In this document: in pieces, positions 39,272 through 48,614 of the stretch
Numbering within the stretch: position 1 is the stretch's first letter
How the letters are laid out: each line of letters begins with the position of its first letter
Source: Methylobacter sp.
GTDB lineage: Bacteria > Pseudomonadota > Gammaproteobacteria > Methylococcales > Methylomonadaceae
DNA length: 64,000 nt
Reading direction: 5' to 3'
NCBI GenBank assembly: GCA_028716975.1
Contig: JAQUOU010000005.1
Location: forward strand, 62,001 to 126,000
The notes under the pieces: model-generated
The model's database searches: none
What the model was told of the DNA's origin: nothing
Seen by the model: only the letters and a program-made list of their open reading frames with translations
Program-made: the position numbers and the translations under genes

Positions 39272-41098
39272 TTAATTGAGATCTTCATGGCTTCCGTCGG
39301 TTCGGATATCTTCCCGTAAGATACGCTCCATTTCCTGCGATGCTTGACGTGCAAAGTTAATCATTTCCGGTTCCTTCTCAAAAAATTTAAACGATGTCAG
39401 CAGGGTTTGCTCGTCATGTTTCATAAACCGTATGGCTTGGTAACGCATATCCGATTCGCTCTCTCCCATGAACTTCATAACCTCCTGCGCCATGGTAAGC
39501 GAAGAATCGAAAGTCTCGCGGCGGAAATAATCTATGCCGGCTTTATCAAGTTCATAGGCATGTCGGCGGTTGCGGGCACGCGCGAAGATTTTGAGATTGG
39601 GAAAGTGGGCTTTTGATTTGCGCACAATCTCAAGGCATTTATCCGCATCATCTACGGCCACGATCAGCAGTATGGCTTTATCCGCGCCTGCATTGCGCAG
39701 TATATCCAGCCGCGAGGCGTCGCCGAAATAGCCCTTCTGGCCGAATTTGCGTAATAAATCAATCTGGTCCGGATCTTTTTCCAGAATAGTGGTTTTAATT
39801 CCCTGCGCTTTCAGAAATCGCCCGATAATTTGCCCGAAGCGGCCATATCCGGCAATAATAACGGAATTGCTGCTTTCATCAATCGTGTCGTATTCGCGCT
39901 CAGGCAACAGGCTCATAAAACGCGGCTGAATAAAGCGGTCATTGAAAATCATCACAAAAGGCGTAGCCGCCATCGATGATGCCACGGCCAACGTCAGAAA
40001 CGCCGACTGCTCGCTAAGGATGACGTGCAACCCGCTCGCATATTGAAACAAAACAAAAGCAAATTCACCGCCTTGCGCCAAAGCGAGAGCAAACAGGGCG
40101 TTTTGCGGACCATCCAGGCCAAAAACCTTGCCAAGCACAAATAAAATTATAGCTTTGCTAATAATCAACGCCATTACTGCAGCAATCAAACCGGCTGGAT
40201 TCCCGGTCAGCAAACTAAAATTCATTCCCATTCCGATGGAGATAAAAAACAGCCCTAGCAACAATCCCTTAAATGGCTCAATATCGGTTTCCAGCGACTG
40301 TTTATATTCCGAATCGGCAAGCACCACGCCGGCGACAAATGCGCCCAGTCCCGGAGAAACCCCTACAACTTCCATTAATAGCGTAATTCCGACGACAAGA
40401 GCCAATGATGCCGCCGTGAATACTTCACGCAGATTGGTTTTGGCAATAAAGCCGAACAGGTATTGAGACAAATAGCGCCCTGTCACTATCACCAGCGCAA
40501 TCACGAGAGCAATGACCAGCGTATGTGCATAAGCAGGGAGATGGGAAATCCAGCCCGTCTGATGAGTCTCGGGTTCAATGCCGGGCGCCGCCAAAAGCGG
40601 CATAAGAATCAAAATCGGGATAACAGCGATATCCTGAAACAAAAGTACTGCGAAACAGGATTCGCCGGCGGAAGTTTGCAGCAAGCCTTTTTCCTGAAGC
40701 ATTTGCAACACTATCGCGGTTGATGACAGCGGCAATGCCATACCGCAAGCAAGACTTACGCGCCAGTCAAAGCCAAGCATTATTCCAAATGCCGTAAATA
40801 AAATACTGGTGACGCAGACCTGCAAACTACCCAAGCCAATAATTAATTTTCGTAGTTCCCACAGTTTTGCAGGTTCCAGCTCCAGACCGATCATAAACAA
40901 CATCATTATTACGCCGAACTCAGCAAAACTCATGATTTGCAAAGAATTCCCGATTAAGCAGATACCAAATGGACCAATGAGCACACCCGCAGCCAGATAA
41001 CCCAGCACCGCGCCAAGCCGAAAGCGGCTAGCCAGCGGCACCACTAGGCAGGTGGCGATGAGGAAAATAAATGTATTGAACAAAAATCCATTATCCAT
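39272..41098 (-). CDS. Kef-type K+/H+ antiporter
   Basis: A 608-residue CPA2 protein. The N-terminal ~380 residues carry about a dozen transmembrane helices (ALVVGITLLMEVVGVSPGLG, GAFVAGVVLADSEYK, LALAQGGEFAFVLFQ), followed by an RCK/TrkA-N domain (VIIAGYGRFGQIIGRFLKAQ, EKDPDQIDLLR, KGYFGDASRLDILRNAGAD). The last ~100 residues form a TrkA-C-like helical region. KefB/KefC exchange K+ for H+ and are gated by glutathione adducts under electrophile stress. No ancillary kefF/kefG gene is adjacent, so KefB/KefC/YbaL cannot be separated here. Confidence 0.88.
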   Translation of the reverse strand: MDNGFLFNTFIFLIATCLVVPLASRFRLGAVLGYLAAGVLIGPFGICLIGNSLQIMSFAEFGVIMMLFMIGLELEPAKLWELRKLIIGLGSLQVCVTSILFTAFGIMLGFDWRVSLACGMALPLSSTAIVLQMLQEKGLLQTSAGESCFAVLLFQDIAVIPILILMPLLAAPGIEPETHQTGWISHLPAYAHTLVIALVIALVIVTGRYLSQYLFGFIAKTNLREVFTAASLALVVGITLLMEVVGVSPGLGAFVAGVVLADSEYKQSLETDIEPFKGLLLGLFFISIGMGMNFSLLTGNPAGLIAAVMALIISKAIILFVLGKVFGLDGPQNALFALALAQGGEFAFVLFQYASGLHVILSEQSAFLTLAVASSMAATPFVMIFNDRFIQPRFMSLLPEREYDTIDESSNSVIIAGYGRFGQIIGRFLKAQGIKTTILEKDPDQIDLLRKFGQKGYFGDASRLDILRNAGADKAILLIVAVDDADKCLEIVRKSKAHFPNLKIFARARNRRHAYELDKAGIDYFRRETFDSSLTMAQEVMKFMGESESDMRYQAIRFMKHDEQTLLTSFKFFEKEPEMINFARQASQEMERILREDIRTDGSHEDLN

Positions 41099-41413
41099 AA
41101 GCTACTTTTCCACGTGGTACAGACCATTAGAGAATAGGTTCATAATCATACAGATATCAAACAAGACAGTCATATGAACGGGTTTAAAAATGTCTATCAA
41201 CATTACGTTCTCTCACACCCTTTAATACAAGAACAAGGATTCAATACCGGTTTTTCTATCAAAATGGCTCCGTTTTTTCTGATTTTTTATTTCAAATTAG
41301 TTGGGAAATAGCGATTGTTTGCTTGTCTTACAATATCTTGCCAACAAGATCGGTAAGGTGTAATGTCTATAAAGTGCGTATTCAACAGGTAATAAAGTAT
41401 TTATTAAAAAATA
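41099..41413. other. Intergenic region upstream of MITE-like element
   Basis: About 315 AT-rich bases between the start of the Kef gene and the element at 41414. It should hold the antiporter promoter. No gene or repeat recognised. Confidence 0.4.
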
Positions 41414-41568
41414 GTAACTATTCAGCGCGAAGAATAGTCCCTTCTCCTTCGAGGGAGAAGGTTAGGATGAGGGGGATTAAAATAAAGCATTTTGCCTTGT
41501 TTTAAATTCCCCCTCGCCAAAGCCCTCTCCCCCGGAGAGGGCTTTGGCGTATTGCGCTAAATAGTTAC
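41414..41568. mobile_element. 155-bp MITE-like element with TIRs and 8-bp direct repeats
   Basis: The ends are 15-bp inverted repeats: GTAACTATTCAGCGC at 41414-41428 and its near-perfect complement GCGCTAAATAGTTAC at 41554-41568 (one mismatch). Immediately outside, AAAAAATA occurs on both sides (41406-41413 and 41569-41576), an apparent 8-bp target-site duplication. Inside are two hairpins: CCCTTCTCC...GGGAGAAGG and CCAAAGCCCTCTCC...GGAGAGGGCTTTGG. No coding capacity. The tetrad of TIRs, direct repeats, small size and hairpins defines a MITE-like element; the A-rich target makes the duplication slightly uncertain. It lies upstream of the DUF4331 gene and could affect its expression. Confidence 0.75.
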
Positions 41569-41657
41569 AAAAAATAAAATAACCCATAGGGTTGATAATC
41601 AGGATACGTATATTGCAAGTATCCGATTATATAAAATTAAAAAATCACGGAGGTCAA

Positions 41658-43325
41658 ATGAAGATGCTAACAATAAAGAAAAAAAATTCTCTGATCGGAC
41701 TGCTAATTCTGAATTTCCTGCTTCCTTCCAGCATATGCACCGCTGCGGATCATAATGATCCTAATGCGATCAATTCAATCTTTGCTGATATTCCAACGAA
41801 TCCTGCCGACTTATACGATATGTTTGGTTTTCCCAGTGACGACAAGACTGATGGGGAAAAGGTCGTGGTGGCGCTAACCTTCGCTTCCATTCCAAAGGCC
41901 GGCGTGTTCGATACGGATTTGCTTTACCGCATCCATTTTGACCCCGATCCAAGAACAGGTCCGGCCATGCAGGATGAACACTCGCTGTCATCGATAGTTC
42001 AATACGCCAAGGCAGTCGGCAAAAAATACCTGGATTTTAAACCTTCCGAAGTAAAGGTAACATTCAACAAGGAAAATCAGGCGAAGGTTGACTTTATCGA
42101 TTTTCCGGGCGGCAGTTTTTCCAAAGTGATCCCAACCAATACAGTGACGACTATTCAATCGCCGGATGGCTATTCCATCAAAACCTTTGTCGGCGGTAGG
42201 GATGATGCTTTTTTCAATGACCTGCCGGGGTTTTTCAGGTCTATCAACTATGCGCCGCAGTTCTATCATATTCCTAATTCCATGAAAGATAAGAGGGAGT
42301 TGCCCATACCGAAAACTCTGATTGAGCTGGAAGGTAATACCCTGTTCAATTTCGACAAAAATAATCCCGATTTAGGCATCACGGTTAAAAAGGATTTACC
42401 TAAAGGTTCTCTAGGGTGGAACGGCAATAAGTTTCTCAAGGATGAAAACGGAAATTTTCGCTTTGTATACAGCGGTAAAGATGCCCGGGCCGGCGGAAAC
42501 GTCAATGCTATTATTCTGGAAATTCCCTTGAAATTTCTGACCAAGACGCCCGATCAGGACAGGATAGTCCGGACATGGGGAGAAAGTTGGGTATTGAAGG
42601 CAACCGCCAAAGCAGACTCCACGGCTGAGGAAAAACCCAATCTTTTTTCCGGACTTTTCAAAGCGGCTTGGGCGGGAGCGGCTCCTGCAGAAACCGGGTT
42701 CAATGATGACATAAAGAATTATAATAAAGTTGATGTAGACGGCGTTCCGTTCCTTGATGCAGCGCTTAATGAACGGGAGGATGACAGGCAAATGGCCAAT
42801 AATATCAAACTCTCTGAACATTACGTCAAGCGCTTCGCCCACCTCGGATGGGGATTCGGCCCTTCCATCAGTGCGTTAGGGCTAGGCACCTGTTTTGATC
42901 ATTCCAACTCCCCTGTCTCGGTGCATAAAACCTATAATCTCGCGATTAAAGCCTTTCCACGCGCGAAGAAATGTTTTTTTCAGCGCGTTAACATGCCGGA
43001 TAATTCCTGGAATGTGAAAAACCTGGATATCAAACCGCCCCGCACTTTCGAAATATTTATCCCCAATGTCGCATCCATAGATATGGATACGAACGGCACC
43101 TGGCCGTTCGGCCGCAGGCTTGAAGATCAGGTAGCCTCACGGTTTCTGGCGCTGTTCCTGGATATGGAAAAAGGCTGCGGCGGCAAACCCTGCAATCTGG
43201 AAACGTTAAGTGATCTCACGCTATGGGAGAAAGCGCCCATAGTGCCAAAAACCCCGCCTAATCCGTTGAAGAACGACAAGGATTTTCTCAAGGAATTTCC
43301 TTACCTGGCTGAACCCTGGCAATAA
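41658..43325 (+). CDS. Exported DUF4331 family protein
   Basis: About 555 residues. A signal peptide (MKMLTIKKKNSLIGLLILN to CTAADHN) precedes the DUF4331 body, beginning ADHNDPNAINSIFADIPTNP and ADLYDMFGFPSD, the family opening. Later regions include DGYSIKTFVGGRDDAFFNDL, VNAIILEIPLKFLT and DVDGVPFLDAALNERED. The family is exported and of unknown role. ATG 41658 is preferred because CGGAGG lies 7 bp upstream, giving a clean signal peptide; an in-frame codon 66 bp earlier is less likely. First gene of a three-gene run with a TPR protein and a HupE/UreJ-type protein. A 12-bp-stem hairpin follows. Confidence 0.85.
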   Translation: MKMLTIKKKNSLIGLLILNFLLPSSICTAADHNDPNAINSIFADIPTNPADLYDMFGFPSDDKTDGEKVVVALTFASIPKAGVFDTDLLYRIHFDPDPRTGPAMQDEHSLSSIVQYAKAVGKKYLDFKPSEVKVTFNKENQAKVDFIDFPGGSFSKVIPTNTVTTIQSPDGYSIKTFVGGRDDAFFNDLPGFFRSINYAPQFYHIPNSMKDKRELPIPKTLIELEGNTLFNFDKNNPDLGITVKKDLPKGSLGWNGNKFLKDENGNFRFVYSGKDARAGGNVNAIILEIPLKFLTKTPDQDRIVRTWGESWVLKATAKADSTAEEKPNLFSGLFKAAWAGAAPAETGFNDDIKNYNKVDVDGVPFLDAALNEREDDRQMANNIKLSEHYVKRFAHLGWGFGPSISALGLGTCFDHSNSPVSVHKTYNLAIKAFPRAKKCFFQRVNMPDNSWNVKNLDIKPPRTFEIFIPNVASIDMDTNGTWPFGRRLEDQVASRFLALFLDMEKGCGGKPCNLETLSDLTLWEKAPIVPKTPPNPLKNDKDFLKEFPYLAEPWQ

Positions 43326-43334
43326 CCCGGATGT

Positions 43335-43364
43335 CGGCAAACCGCCAATAGAGGTGGTTTGCCG
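43335..43364. terminator. Hairpin after the DUF4331 gene
   Basis: CGGCAAACCGCC and GGTGGTTTGCCG pair over 12 bp with one G-T wobble and a six-base loop, starting 9 bp after the stop codon. No strong T-run follows (CCTTCCTTCTT), so it may be an attenuator or mRNA-stabilising hairpin that sets the ratio of DUF4331 to the downstream genes. Confidence 0.5.
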
Positions 43365-43479
43365 GCCCTTCCTTCTTGAACCGATAGCTTGCAGTCATAC
43401 TACTTGAGCAAAACAGCTTAAGCCAATGCCTTGCAGCCGGTCTTAAAATCCTGCCTTTAATCCTGATTAACAGCCTATT

Positions 43480-44733
43480 GTGTTTATACGCTTTCTTAAA
43501 ATCTCTTTTTGCCTTGTTGTTGCTGTATTATCCATCCCTCTTACTGGCCTGACGGGATTGACTTCCACGGATTACCAACAGGAATTGGCAAAAATTGAAG
43601 GAGATATTTCTAGCTCGCGAAACGTGTCCGCCACTTCCACTGACAACCCTGAAATCTTATTGCGAACGGCTTACTTTTATTTCCTCAAGAGCTCCTTGAC
43701 AGGACTGGAACAGGACATGATAAAAGCAGGATGGGCATTCGATAAAGCTATTGAGGGCCTGCCAACTCCTGCCGATCTTTATCTTTTACATACGGCGTTC
43801 AATCTGAAACTGCACCGTCTGACAGAGGCCAAAGCTGATCTGGAAAAAATTACCTTCATGAGCGAAGACCCGAAATTCCAGGTATGGGAGGGGGATATTG
43901 ATGTTCAGGAAGGAAACTACCGAAGCGCCGAAACCATCTACCGGCACATTATTGAGCAGAAGCGCGACTGGGACAATCTTTCCCGTCTCGCTTATTTACG
44001 CTGGAAAACCGGGGATTTTGAAGGCGCCGACCACTTATATTCGGAAGCGGAAGAAGAAATTTCAGCCAAGGACATGCGTTCATTTGCCTGGGTAGAGTTG
44101 CAAAGAGGACTTATGGCTTTGAGCAGGGGCCACAATAAGACAGCATGGGCTCGCTACCAGCGGGCTGATCGAGCCTATTCCGGTTATTGGCTGGTCAAGG
44201 ACTACATGGCCGAATGGTTGGGTGCTCAACGGAACTTTGACGCGGCGATAGCGCTTTACCAAAAGCTTATCGTCTGTACGCCGCGGCCTGAACTATACCA
44301 GGCGTTAGGGGACTTATATGTGTTTATGGGCAAGCAGGCGTTAGCTCAGCCCTGGCATGACAAGGCGCTTGCGGCCTATTTGGATTCAGCCCTGCGTGGC
44401 GAGGTTCAGTATTATCATCATCTGGCTGCATTTTATGCGGATTCGCGCATGGATGGCGTTGAAGCTGTGAAATGGGCGCAAAAAGATATTGTGTTGCGAA
44501 AAAATGCAACAACTCATGATGCCCTGGCGTGGGCCTTGTATCGAAATGATCAATATCCTGCGGCTCTTGAGGAAATAAAAAAGGCATTGGCCGGCAACTG
44601 GCAGGATGCGCATCTTTATTTTCATGCAGCAATGATCCATTTAGCCGCAGGACAGATAATAGAAGGCAAAGGCTATTTGCAAAAAGCCGCCGAGATTAAT
44701 CCGCGCTACGATAGCTTTCATGTCCATCGCTGA
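43480..44733 (+). CDS. Exported TPR-repeat protein
   Basis: A 417-residue protein with a short hydrophobic N-terminus (FLKISFCLVVAVLSIPLTGL) and TPR repeats along the length, for example DNPEILLRTAYFYF, HRLTEAKADLEKITF, GNYRSAETIYRHII and RNFDAAIALYQKLI, ending with GQIIEGKGYLQKAAEIN. Start is a GTG at 43480 with no strong ribosome-binding site. Probably a periplasmic scaffold. It overlaps the HupE/UreJ gene by 14 bp, so they are co-translated. Confidence 0.75.
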   Translation: MFIRFLKISFCLVVAVLSIPLTGLTGLTSTDYQQELAKIEGDISSSRNVSATSTDNPEILLRTAYFYFLKSSLTGLEQDMIKAGWAFDKAIEGLPTPADLYLLHTAFNLKLHRLTEAKADLEKITFMSEDPKFQVWEGDIDVQEGNYRSAETIYRHIIEQKRDWDNLSRLAYLRWKTGDFEGADHLYSEAEEEISAKDMRSFAWVELQRGLMALSRGHNKTAWARYQRADRAYSGYWLVKDYMAEWLGAQRNFDAAIALYQKLIVCTPRPELYQALGDLYVFMGKQALAQPWHDKALAAYLDSALRGEVQYYHHLAAFYADSRMDGVEAVKWAQKDIVLRKNATTHDALAWALYRNDQYPAALEEIKKALAGNWQDAHLYFHAAMIHLAAGQIIEGKGYLQKAAEINPRYDSFHVHR

Positions 44734-45901
44734 AGCTGTTAGCTTGACTGATTCCGGGAGACAGGGTAGAACTTGGAAGGACTTTTTCAGCGTTCAGGAA
44801 AAATCTCCCACTGTCACATGGTTTACCGCTTGTCTGTTCTTTTTGGCATACTTCTGTTCGCCTCCAACCGAGGCGCATCCAATCTCGCAGGGTGCTATGG
44901 AAATCAGGGTATTGTCAAACCGTATCGATCTGCGCGCGAGGGTTTCACGAGAAGAAGTTTTGGTTGCTACGGCCTTGGGAGGACAGGAAAATTCGGTTGG
45001 CCCGGAGGCCATTCGTAAACATGCTGAGTACCTGCTGGCTCATCTTCATATCAGCGCGAATGGGCAATCGCTGGCCGGACGAATAATTGAAGCACCTAAA
45101 AATTTTGCCGGATTACTCCCCTACCGGTTCGAGTATAGCCTGGAAGATGCAGCGCACAGGCGCATTGAATTTCGGCAGGACGTATTGCGTGAGTTCGAGT
45201 TTGCTCCCGGAAATGCGTGGGAGGCGAGCTATATCGTATGCATCATAGTGCATGATCAAATATCGGCCGAAGGTGTACTGTTTACTTTCAGTGAGCCTCT
45301 GGTATTCCAAAGTGACGGCATTGACGGGCCGGACCTCTTACGAAAAAGCATAGCATTTATACGGCATGGCATTGCCCATATTCTCAGCGGCTATGATCAT
45401 CTGCTCTTCGTCGGCGCGCTGGTATTGGCGGCAGCCGGCTGGTGGGATCTGGTCAAGGTGATTACGGCGTTCACGCTGGCTCATAGTCTTACCCTCACTC
45501 TTGCGGCCCTGGATATATTCCGACTATCCGCTGGGATTGTCGAACCCATGATCGCATTAAGCATCGTGGCCGCTGCCTTACAGAATATTTTGTGGCCCAT
45601 GCACAGCCGCGGCTGGGAACGACTGCTGCTGGCTTTCGGATTTGGATTGTTTCATGGCCTGGGTTTCGCGGGCGGCCTCCTCGATGCAATGTCAGACATG
45701 CAGCTAACCAGCGCCTTATTGGCAATAGCGGCGTTCAGCTTTGGGGTTGAAATCGGCCATCAGCTTGTAGTATTGCCGGCCTTTTACGGGCTAACTCTTC
45801 TGCGCCGCTTCAGCGCCGGGCAAAGCCGATATGCGCAACGTTACGGATCGGCCATGATTTCCCTGTTTGGGCTGGCCTATTTGTATATGAGTTTACGGTA
45901 A
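44720..45901 (+). CDS. HupE/UreJ-family membrane protein
   Basis: About 393 residues. A hydrophobic leader (WFTACLFFLAYFCS, about residues 34-47, then EAHP) precedes a ~170-residue extracytoplasmic domain, then six membrane segments with the family motifs: FIRHGIAHILSGYDHLLFV, FTLAHSLTLTLAALDI, FGLFHGLGFAGGLLDAM and GVEIGHQLVVLPAF. The His-rich motifs resemble nickel/cobalt permeases, so metal transport is possible; the substrate is unproven. The N-terminal start is uncertain: the annotated ATG overlaps the TPR gene by 14 bp and leaves ~30 residues before the leader. Last gene of the module. Confidence 0.75.
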   Translation: MSIAEAVSLTDSGRQGRTWKDFFSVQEKSPTVTWFTACLFFLAYFCSPPTEAHPISQGAMEIRVLSNRIDLRARVSREEVLVATALGGQENSVGPEAIRKHAEYLLAHLHISANGQSLAGRIIEAPKNFAGLLPYRFEYSLEDAAHRRIEFRQDVLREFEFAPGNAWEASYIVCIIVHDQISAEGVLFTFSEPLVFQSDGIDGPDLLRKSIAFIRHGIAHILSGYDHLLFVGALVLAAAGWWDLVKVITAFTLAHSLTLTLAALDIFRLSAGIVEPMIALSIVAAALQNILWPMHSRGWERLLLAFGFGLFHGLGFAGGLLDAMSDMQLTSALLAIAAFSFGVEIGHQLVVLPAFYGLTLLRRFSAGQSRYAQRYGSAMISLFGLAYLYMSLR

Positions 45902-46937
45902 GACAGCCATCGGAATAAGTTAAGATTTTGCAGTTTCTAACGCCCTGTCCTCCCCTCACTTCGACTATCGTCTATTTCGGGCAAGTTGACGTTTTTATTA
46001 GACTAATACAGTTGATACGAAACATTGTTATGATCAACTAAAACCCGATACTTCTTTAAGCCACATTACTATAAAATACTCACTCAAATTCCAATGGTGC
46101 TTGATAGCCTTACTTGAATGCGTGCGTTTGTCGTGGTAAAAGTCATCCATCAATAATGGTCAGCTTTGCCGTTTCTTGAGTTCTGAACTTTTCGTAAAAG
46201 GGTTCTAAGCCAAAACCCTCGGTATTTTTAAAATATTCTAAATCAATTAGTTAGTCTAATATAAGGGGACTAATATCTCTTCAAAGTCGATTGGGTTGTA
46301 AGTACTGGCTACCCCAGTCACTAGGATAGATAAGGTCCTCTGTATCGTTGCGCTTGCGCAACCAGAGCGCTTGTTCCCAGACGTTCAAGACTAAATCCGT
46401 CTGCACGGAACGGCTGACCTGCAGCCCACGATATAACGGGCAAAGACGTCACTGCTCTGTGAACAACTGGTCAACTTCTAATATGAGGTCATTTAGCATG
46501 GGGAAAATGATGATATTCGGTTGTTTTCACCCATTTTTAAGAAAACTATTTAGCTGTATTATTAGCTAAGTATATTATTTGTAAATAATTCTTATAATTT
46601 GGTATAGTAATTGCTCATAGGATTATGCCGACAACAATCAAATTTCAGTTAACCGGTCTCTATAATAATTAATTTTTTATCATTGAGTTAAAATAATTTA
46701 TAAATACTCAGGAGCAGGATAAAATCGGACTTCACCGTTCAGTAATTGACTTTTTAGAGGCTGTTAAAGAAGAAATAAGGCATTATACATAAAGGAAAAT
46801 ATTGAATTGTTTTCAAATAAGGTTAGAAAATCCAATAACCTGCTTGCCTATGCTAAATCAATTCATTCTCTCATATTGGGCAAATTGTACTGAGTTGTAT
46901 GATAGCTCAATCATTCACTCTAAAGGATCTTCGGAAC
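45902..46937. other. 1-kb non-coding region with IS3 relic ahead of arn operon
   Basis: Between HupE/UreJ and arnT. The part 46079-46470 holds decayed IS3-family transposase text (separate entry). The remainder is AT-rich, with a possible -10 TATAAT at ~46590 and degraded frames (LGLHRSVIDFLEAVKEEIRH at ~46730) that could not be assigned. The arn promoter should be here. Confidence 0.45.
46079..46470 (-). pseudogene. IS3-family transposase OrfB relic
   Basis: The minus strand shows IS3 OrfB text in broken frames: FARYIVGC, then VSRSVQTDLVLNVWEQALWL and DLIYPSDWGSQYL, matching the family VVGWRVSxxMxTDFVLDALEQALWxR...HHSDRGSQYLS block (second catalytic Asp). Further on, MDDFYHDKRTHS and GYQAPLEFE match the OrfB end (DDFYxRKRxHSxLGYxSPxEFE). 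At least three frame changes or stops. Upstream OrfA and the first catalytic Asp are not recognisable. It sits between the HupE/UreJ module and the arn operon. Confidence 0.75.
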
Positions 46938-48614
46938 ATGACAATATTATCTTGCCGTCAATGGCGGATGGGTGGCGCAATAATAGCACTGACTGGATTT
47001 ATATGGTTTCTTTTCCTGGGTTATCGTGACCTGATAGAGCCTGATGAGGGACGTTATGCAGAAATCGCACGAGAAATGCTGGCTTCCGGTGATTGGATTA
47101 CGCCGCATCTTAACGGATTCAAGTATTTTGAAAAACCGCCGTTGCAATATTGGGGCTCCGCGATCAGTATGGCCTTATTAGGTGAAACCAATACGGCCGC
47201 CAGAGTATGGTGTTCCGGACTCGGATTTATCGGCGCCTTATGGGTTGGGTTTGTAGGCAGCCGGGTTTATGGACGCAGTGCCGGTTATTTTGCATTCCTG
47301 TTTTTGATTAGCACAGTTCTTTATGTCGGCATGGGGCATGCCAATAGCCTGGATATGGGGGTGAGTACGCTACTGATTATCGCAGTCGGCGCATTGGTGC
47401 TGGCTCAGACAGAACGGCATTTACCCCAACAGGAGCGAAACTGGATGCTGCTGGCCTGGGCTGCGCTTGGCGGAGCAACGTTGAGCAAAGGACTCATCGG
47501 CCTGGTGCTTCCCGGCGGCGCGATTGTTCTGTATACCCTCTGGCAGCGCGACTGGGCGCTATGGCGTCACCTGCACCTGGGCAAGGGCTTGCTGGTCTAT
47601 TTATTGATTGCCGCGCCCTGGTTTGTGGCCGTCAGTTACTCAAATCCCGAGTTTCCCCATTTCTTTTTTATTCATGAACATTTCGAGCGTTATACTAGCG
47701 ATGTTCACGGACGCACCAAGTCCAACTGGTATTTCTTTGCCGTTTTTGCGATAGGAGCGATACCTTGGCTTTTTTCGTCGTTAAACGGCCTGATTAAGCC
47801 GCCTTTTTCCTGGCGAGCCGAAGCCGGAAAATTTGAAGCCTCACGCTTACTTTGGATTTATGCGATTTTCGTGTTCTTCTTTTTTTCGATTTCCCATTCC
47901 AAGTTACCGGGCTATATTTTGCCGATGTTTCCGGCATTGGCGCTGTTAGCCGGCGAGAATATGTCCAAGCGCAGACATTTTATTGCCGACGGTATTGCGG
48001 CTATAGTAATTGCCGCCGTTATATTCATTTTCTTTATCTGGAAAGCAGGTGATACTGCCAAGATTGCCGGTGATACTGCCAAGATTGGAAGATTAACATC
48101 AGACCTGATGCTGTTCCGTCCCTGGATTATGGCAATGGCTTTTTTAACAGGCGCGGCTGGTATTTCTACGCTAATGTTAAGGAATAAAAAAAATCTGGCT
48201 ATCTCTATTTTCGCTCTTTGCGCCTTACTTGGATTACAAATGCTTTCATGGGGCTATCAAAGTATCAGCGAATTTCGCTCCAGCCGGATTATGGTCAAAG
48301 CAATTCAATCCTACTTCGACAAGAGCGGCAAAGACACCGTGGAGATTTATGATGTTAATCGCTATGATCAATCGCTGCCTTATTATTTGGGCAGAACCAT
48401 TCACTTGGTTGACTATAAAGGTGAGCTGGAATTCGGGATTAACCAGGAACCCCAAAAATGGTTAAATAAAACAGATTTTCTGCCTGTATGGTTAAATTCA
48501 GACCAGGCAATAAGTATTCTGACTCAAAATATTTACGACCAATGGCATCAACAGAAAATTCCTATGCACACAATTTATGAAAATTCCCGTTATATCGCAG
48601 TGGCTCGCCGATGA
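46938..48614 (+). CDS. arnT: Undecaprenyl-phosphate-L-Ara4N transferase ArnT
   Basis: About 558 residues of a PMT/GT83 membrane glycosyltransferase that moves L-Ara4N from undecaprenyl phosphate to lipid A in the inner membrane. RDLIEPDEGRYAEIAREMLA carries the catalytic Asp/Glu of the first periplasmic loop, then LNGFKYFEKPPLQYWGSA. About 12 hydrophobic segments follow. Start 46938 (MTILSCRQW) is preferred over a codon 39 bp upstream. A 21-bp tandem duplication (48048-48089) gives two copies of GDTAKI in a loop. First gene of the arn run; overlaps the next gene by 4 bp. Confidence 0.87.
   Translation: MTILSCRQWRMGGAIIALTGFIWFLFLGYRDLIEPDEGRYAEIAREMLASGDWITPHLNGFKYFEKPPLQYWGSAISMALLGETNTAARVWCSGLGFIGALWVGFVGSRVYGRSAGYFAFLFLISTVLYVGMGHANSLDMGVSTLLIIAVGALVLAQTERHLPQQERNWMLLAWAALGGATLSKGLIGLVLPGGAIVLYTLWQRDWALWRHLHLGKGLLVYLLIAAPWFVAVSYSNPEFPHFFFIHEHFERYTSDVHGRTKSNWYFFAVFAIGAIPWLFSSLNGLIKPPFSWRAEAGKFEASRLLWIYAIFVFFFFSISHSKLPGYILPMFPALALLAGENMSKRRHFIADGIAAIVIAAVIFIFFIWKAGDTAKIAGDTAKIGRLTSDLMLFRPWIMAMAFLTGAAGISTLMLRNKKNLAISIFALCALLGLQMLSWGYQSISEFRSSRIMVKAIQSYFDKSGKDTVEIYDVNRYDQSLPYYLGRTIHLVDYKGELEFGINQEPQKWLNKTDFLPVWLNSDQAISILTQNIYDQWHQQKIPMHTIYENSRYIAVARR
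48048..48089 (+). repeat. 21-bp tandem repeat within arnT
   Basis: GGTGATACTGCCAAGATTGCC at 48048-48068 is followed directly by GGTGATACTGCCAAGATTGGA at 48069-48089; 19 of 21 bases are identical. It encodes GDTAKIA-GDTAKIG. A multiple of three, so the frame is kept. It sits after a transmembrane segment (FIFFIWKA) in a loop. Confidence 0.9.

Noticed and set aside
43335-43364. Strong terminator splitting the DUF4331 module
   Set aside because: The stem is good but lacks a T-run, so it was kept only as a low-confidence hairpin and not used to split the module.
46348-46569. 73-codon plus-strand frame upstream of arnT
   Set aside because: It is antisense to the IS3 relic and shows no similarity of its own.
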